Positions 60,535-64,000 of a stretch of DNA of 64,000 nt are shown here, piece by piece; positions within the stretch are counted from its first letter, which is position 1, and each line of letters starts with the position of its first letter. Source of the stretch: Candidatus Binatia bacterium (GTDB lineage: Bacteria; Desulfobacterota; Binatia; Bin18); contig OX638322.1 in NCBI GenBank assembly GCA_951812575.1, forward strand, positions 898,850 through 962,849, in the 5' to 3' direction. Made by a program: the position numbers and the translations under genes. The notes under the pieces were generated by a model. The model was given only the letters and a program-made list of their open reading frames with translations. It ran no database searches and had not been told where the DNA came from.

Positions 60535-60589
60535 AAAGAGTGAACGTGTCCAGCATCTGTATATCTATGGGAGGACACGTTTACTCTTT
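60535..60589. repeat. dispersed hairpin repeat, copy C
   Basis: AAAGAGTGAACGTGTCC pairs with GGACACGTTTACTCTTT (one G-T mismatch) around a 21-base loop containing TATGGGA. It overlaps the ccmE stop codon (60588-60590) and lies between ccmE and ccmF, so it could punctuate or stabilise the operon message. Confidence 0.9.
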
Positions 60590-61022
60590 AGACTCGCTCT
60601 TCGATTTCGGGCTCATACTTTGAGGGACAGCTCGTCATGATCGTCGACGCAACGAGCTGCTGTTCCGGCGTATACAGGCCCTCGACAATAACGTCGCGAC
60701 CCTCTGCAAACATATCCGGCAAAATCCCCTGGTAGGAGACCGGGACACCGGCAGGGACTGTGCCAACGGGGATTGTGCCCGGCTCAATAGGCATCAGCCG
60801 GAACGTCAGAGTGAGGGCGGCCGGGTCCCACTGGATAGAGCCAGCCTGCACCCGCCCGGCAACCCGGACATCGGTATTGGCCAGCGTCGCCTTTTTGAGG
60901 AGAAACTCGTCTATGGTGAAGTAATACACCTTGGTTTCCTGTATGCTCGTATAGATCAGATAACCGACCGCACCGACGATAAGCAGGGCCCCTATCAGGA
61001 ATTTGCTTTGCTTTGCTGCCAT
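60588..61022 (-). CDS. ccmE: heme chaperone CcmE, cysteine (CXXXY) type
   Basis: The 144-residue protein has an N-terminal anchor (FLIGALLIVGAVGYLIY) and an OB-fold (VRVAGRVQAGSIQWDP). At the heme-attachment site the usual His is replaced by Cys132 in SCPSKYEPE, with Tyr136. This is the CXXXY form known from Desulfovibrio and archaea, where heme is bound through the cysteine. It is the first gene of the operon; the leader sequence holds a repeat element further upstream. Confidence 0.93.
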   Translation of the reverse strand: MAAKQSKFLIGALLIVGAVGYLIYTSIQETKVYYFTIDEFLLKKATLANTDVRVAGRVQAGSIQWDPAALTLTFRLMPIEPGTIPVGTVPAGVPVSYQGILPDMFAEGRDVIVEGLYTPEQQLVASTIMTSCPSKYEPEIEERV

Positions 61023-61189
61023 GCCTCACAGCTAACCGATTTCGAGACCCCGCGCAAGCAAAGCCCCCGCAAGGCGCGGTCGTGTCTCCCTTTGCATTTT
61101 TTCTCCCCCGCGTTCGACCCACCCTTCCCCGCCGTCCGAGACCCTGCGGTTCCCGTGGAGATGTGTTCCCGCCTTGAGCGCTGATGCGG

Positions 61190-61382
61190 GCGCAGGGGCG
61201 CCCACCCTCATAATTTTGGACAACTACCCGAGAGTCGCGTATGGGCTATCGATAAACATCCGTACTGTTGGTATCATTGTCGCGTACGAAAACCCGGAGG
61301 AGGCCCCAAGGGGTGAGAGGGAATGGGAGAGGAGGGACTGTCTCGTTTGTCCTGGTCAACATTGTTCACGCTGAGACACTAC
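61190..61382 (-). repeat. terminal-repeat element, copy 5, inverted orientation
   Basis: Read on the minus strand it begins GTAGTGTCTCAGCGTGAA at 61382, continues to GACCAGGACAAAC and later AAAATTATGAGGGTGGGCGC, as in copy 1. The far end is not found, so its border near 61190 is approximate. It faces copy 4 across the Cys-rich gene and fills most of the 61023-61417 gap. Confidence 0.6.
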
Positions 61383-61417
61383 CCTTGAGTTACACACCGA
61401 AGGTAAGGAGGTACACC

Positions 61418-61789
61418 ATGACGAACAAAGATTTTGAGGTCAAACAGATCCTGCCCGTCGCCGTTGCAGTGGCTGCAACGTTTGTTCTGACCTTTGTCGC
61501 GGGCGAGGTGAGAGCCGCCGGCTGTGCCGACGCCGACAAAGTCAGCCTGCCGTCCTGCTTGATAACCAAACGCGATTCGCGTTGGGCCATACTCGGAGTC
61601 ACCAATAAGTGCAGCTCCACCAAGGAAGTCCACATCGCTATTATCAAAGGGGACGACGTGTCGATGACGGTCGAGGGCAACCGCTACAAGCAGTACTCCG
61701 TTCCGGAGCACTCCTTCTACTGGGACAACGTCAGAATCGGAGATCCCACCCTGTGCTGCGTCACTACCCATAATTGTGACGACGACTGA
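61418..61789 (+). CDS. small secreted cysteine-rich protein
   Basis: The 123-residue protein starts at an ATG after AAGGAGG. Residues about 10-34 are a signal peptide (VAVAVAATFVLTFVAGEVRA). The mature part of about 89 residues has six cysteines (AGCADA, PSCLITK, NKCSST, LCCVT, HNCDDD), consistent with three disulfides. No family is recognised. It lies between two inverted copies of a repeat element. Confidence 0.65.
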   Translation: MTNKDFEVKQILPVAVAVAATFVLTFVAGEVRAAGCADADKVSLPSCLITKRDSRWAILGVTNKCSSTKEVHIAIIKGDDVSMTVEGNRYKQYSVPEHSFYWDNVRIGDPTLCCVTTHNCDDD

Positions 61790-61869
61790 TTCCACCGACG
61801 CCGATGTATGACGTCGTTCAAAGGCTCCATCATACATCGGCGTTATAGCCAAGAAAACGATTGGGTCGG

Positions 61870-62063
61870 TAGTGTCTCAGTTTGACAAGTTCTGCCCAGG
61901 AACAACAGGGCCGTTCACCCTCCCCCATTCCCCCTCCGCGTATCGGGGCCGCCTCTCGGCTCCCGTGCCGTGCGGGCACGGCGGGCGACTCCCCATCTGT
62001 GTACAACTGCCGGCCAGCTGTCCCTAGTAGAATTACTAGGATGAAGGTCCCCGCTCCGGCCGG
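61870..62063 (+). repeat. terminal-repeat element, copy 4, forward
   Basis: It begins GTAGTGTCTCAGTTTGAC and shares GGCCAGCTGTCCCTAGTAGA and CCCCGCTCC with other copies. No right end is found, so the border is approximate. It fills most of the gap before ffh. Confidence 0.6.
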
Positions 62064-62133
62064 ACGTGTTGATTTGACTTTCCACCCCTGTTTCTGTATG
62101 TGGGGAAGGTTAAACAAAATGGTGTGAATCAGC

Positions 62134-63492
62134 ATGTTTGAAGCCCTGGGAGAAAAGCTGGATGGGGTGTTGCGCCGGGTGCGCGGGCACACCAGACTGA
62201 CCGAAAAGAACATTGATGAAGCGCTGCGCGAAGTGCGGCTGGCTCTGCTGGAGGCAGATGTCAATTTCCGCGTGGTCAAAGACTTTATTGAGCGGATTCG
62301 GACGCAGGCCCTTGGTCAGGACGTGTTGGCCAGCCTGTCGCCCGGCCAACAGCTCATTAAAATCGTCAATGCCGAGTTGGTCGCACTCCTGGGCGGAGAG
62401 CAGACCGAACTGGACCTGTCGGCCCGGCCCCCGGTCGTCATTCTGCTCGTCGGCCTGAACGGTTCCGGGAAAACGACAACCGCGGGGAAACTCGCCCGCT
62501 ATCTGACCCTCGAACGCAAGCGTACCCCTTACCTGATTCCGGCAGATACCTTCCGTCCGGCCGCTATCGATCAGCTCACCATTCTGGCCCAAGAGCTGGG
62601 CGTTCCGGTCTATCCGACCCCGAACGACGGCTCGGCTCCCGACCCGATTGTCGTTGCCCAAGCCGGGATTGCCGAAGCGCAAAAGAGTGGCTGTGATGTT
62701 GCGCTGGTCGACACCGCCGGTCGTCTGCAGGTCGACACCGAGTTGATGGCCGACCTGGAGCGGATGAAAACGGTGCTCCAGCCGCATCAAACCCTGCTGG
62801 TGGCCGACGCCATGACCGGCCAGGAAGCGGTGAATGTCGCGCAAGGCTTTCACCAACGCCTCTCCATTGACGGCATCATCCTGACCAAAATTGAAGGCGA
62901 TGCCCGGGGTGGGGCCGCCCTGTCCTTACGCTCCGTCACCGGCGCGCCCATTCTGTTTGCCGGTATTGGGGAAAAACTCGACGCCCTCGAACCTTTCCAC
63001 CCGGACCGCATTGCCTCGCGTATCCTCGGCATGGGTGATGTGCTGTCCTTGGTCGAAAAGGCCGAAAAGGTCTACGACCAGCAGCAGGCCGAGGTACTGG
63101 AAAAGAAACTCCGGAAAAATCAGTTTACCCTGGAGGATTTTCAAGAGCAGATGCGCATGGTCAAACAAATGGGTTCACTCACGGATTTGGTGGGCCTGCT
63201 GCCTGGCGCGAAAAAAATGCTCAAGGGTGCCGATATGGACGGGGCGGAGAAAGAGTTCAAACATATTGAAGCAATCATCAGCTCCATGACAAAAGAAGAG
63301 CGCCGGCGGCCAGAGCTCCTGAACGGTAGCCGCCGCAAACGGATTGCCAAGGGCAGCGGCACCTCGGTGGTTGCAGTCAATCGATTTCTCAAGCAATATC
63401 TCGAAGCAAAAAAGATGATGAGGAGGCTTTCCGGGGCCGGCGGAGGAAAGAAAATGAAGAAGCGCTTTTCCCTCCCGGCCTGGGGACACTAA
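62134..63492 (+). CDS. ffh: signal recognition particle protein Ffh
   Basis: Ffh binds 4.5S RNA and signal sequences and delivers ribosomes to FtsY. The 452-residue protein has the N domain ([20 protein letters not shown]), the G domain with [39 protein letters not shown] and [12 protein letters not shown], and a methionine-rich M domain including [20 protein letters not shown] and [16 protein letters not shown]. It is followed by rpsP after four bases, a common arrangement. Confidence 0.97.
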   Translation: MFEALGEKLDGVLRRVRGHTRLTEKNIDEALREVRLALLEADVNFRVVKDFIERIRTQALGQDVLASLSPGQQLIKIVNAELVALLGGEQTELDLSARPPVVILLVGLNGSGKTTTAGKLARYLTLERKRTPYLIPADTFRPAAIDQLTILAQELGVPVYPTPNDGSAPDPIVVAQAGIAEAQKSGCDVALVDTAGRLQVDTELMADLERMKTVLQPHQTLLVADAMTGQEAVNVAQGFHQRLSIDGIILTKIEGDARGGAALSLRSVTGAPILFAGIGEKLDALEPFHPDRIASRILGMGDVLSLVEKAEKVYDQQQAEVLEKKLRKNQFTLEDFQEQMRMVKQMGSLTDLVGLLPGAKKMLKGADMDGAEKEFKHIEAIISSMTKEERRRPELLNGSRRKRIAKGSGTSVVAVNRFLKQYLEAKKMMRRLSGAGGGKKMKKRFSLPAWGH

Positions 63493-63496
63493 AAGT

Positions 63497-63745
63497 ATGG
63501 TAAAAATTCGACTGGCTCGCCACGGGGCGAAAAAGCGCCCCTTCTATCGTATTGTTGCTGCGGACTCACGCTCGCCACGGAACGGACGGTTTCTCGAACG
63601 GCTCGGCTCGTATGATCCGACTCAGGACCCGGCGCTGATCGAGATTAAGCAGGATCGGCTGGCAGAATGGCTGAAGAACGGAGCGCAGCCGACCGGGACA
63701 GTTGCTCAACTCATCAAAAAGGCAGGACGCGCACAAGAAACCTGA
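63497..63745 (+). CDS. rpsP: 30S ribosomal protein S16
   Basis: The 82-residue protein begins [20 protein letters not shown] and has [14 protein letters not shown], the standard S16 sequence. The gene is in its usual context between ffh and a KH-domain gene, and presumably trmD and rplS lie beyond the window. Confidence 0.98.
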   Translation: MVKIRLARHGAKKRPFYRIVAADSRSPRNGRFLERLGSYDPTQDPALIEIKQDRLAEWLKNGAQPTGTVAQLIKKAGRAQET

Positions 63746-63768
63746 ATCTGGGGTACGGGGAGAAGACT

Positions 63769-64000
63769 ATGAAAGACCTTGTTACATACCTCGCCAGGGC
63801 GCTGGTGAACAACCCGGATGAAGTCGAGGTCTCAGAAATCCAAGGAGAAACCGCGGCCATCCTTGAGTTGCGCGTGGCCAAGGAAGACCTGGGCCGTATT
63901 ATCGGCAAACAGGGGCGTACGGCAAAGTCGATTCGGACCCTGCTCAATGCGGCGGCTTCCCGTACAAACCGCAAAGTTGTCCTTGAGATTGTCGAAGAAA
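63769..64000 (+). CDS. khpA: KH-domain RNA-binding protein (KhpA/YlqC), 5' part
   Basis: The visible 77 codons start MKDLVTYLARALVNNPDEVE and carry the KH motif GRIIGKQGRTAKSIRTLLNA, which binds RNA. KhpA follows rpsP in many genomes. The end lies beyond the window, but the family is normally about 75-80 residues, so little is missing. Confidence 0.95.
   Translation, partial: MKDLVTYLARALVNNPDEVEVSEIQGETAAILELRVAKEDLGRIIGKQGRTAKSIRTLLNAAASRTNRKVVLEIVEE

Noticed and set aside
1..64000. tRNA, rRNA or riboswitch genes
   Set aside because: I looked for tRNA T-loop patterns, rRNA signatures and typical riboswitch leaders and saw none that could be supported by eye; a covariance-model scan would be decisive.

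Overview
The window is chromosomal DNA from a GC-rich Gram-negative bacterium. Five tandem TonB-dependent outer-membrane receptors, a SPOR lipoprotein and System I cytochrome c maturation support this. Three flavin-dependent luciferase-like oxidoreductases, three amidohydrolases, LL-diaminopimelate aminotransferase, SelA and a ferredoxin-thioredoxin-reductase-like protein suggest an uncultured deltaproteobacterial-grade lineage (Desulfobacterota, Binatota or Tectomicrobia type). That placement is inference. I saw no rRNA, tRNA or CRISPR array.

Layout. 1-9009: the end of a PIN toxin, selA, an esterase, glmU and glmS (amino-sugar and cell-wall precursor synthesis) with a four-helix-bundle gene between them, a UPF0175/DUF3368/YgiT-type operon, a frameshifted gene and a RelE-type toxin pair. 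9010-17134: an HpaB-like hydroxylase, a symporter fused to two winged-helix domains, a MetE-like enzyme, an LLM oxidoreductase and dapL. 17140-22730: an accessory island with two tyrosine-recombinase remnants, small membrane ORFs, an AT-richer kinase plus interrupted PD-(D/E)xK nuclease pair, and higBA. 22797-37070: bpt, two coupled amidohydrolases, a PhzF-like protein, an RNase H-like nuclease, a D-aminoacylase, an SDR with a TrpC-like protein that has lost its catalytic motifs, a VapBC-like pair, an LLM oxidoreductase, a 2-hydroxyacid dehydrogenase and an FTR-like protein. 37095-49509: five tandem TonB-dependent receptors. 49529-55277: a repeat element, a third LLM enzyme, an unrecognised ORF, a BrnT/BrnA-like pair, and a flavoprotein / PLP decarboxylase / hydrolase group. 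55338-61022: a complete ccm operon (ccmE-F-H-I-like-A-B-C-D on the minus strand). 61190-64000: a small Cys-rich secreted protein between two inverted repeat copies, then ffh, rpsP and a KH-domain gene.

Three dispersed repeat families run through the window: (i) arrays of a 9-bp unit, TTGRGTCNR, in gene junctions that become coding in several genes and supply the hydrophobic core of the CcmH signal peptide; (ii) a ~51-bp hairpin with a conserved loop, seen three times intact and once decayed; (iii) a ~200-290-bp element ending in GTAGTGTCTCAGTTTGAA, present between the receptor genes and around the Cys-rich gene.

The best candidates for something undescribed are the repeat-driven remodelling of gene ends, the symporter/winged-helix fusion, the kinase-nuclease pair, and the receptor array with its conserved EF-hand-like loop.
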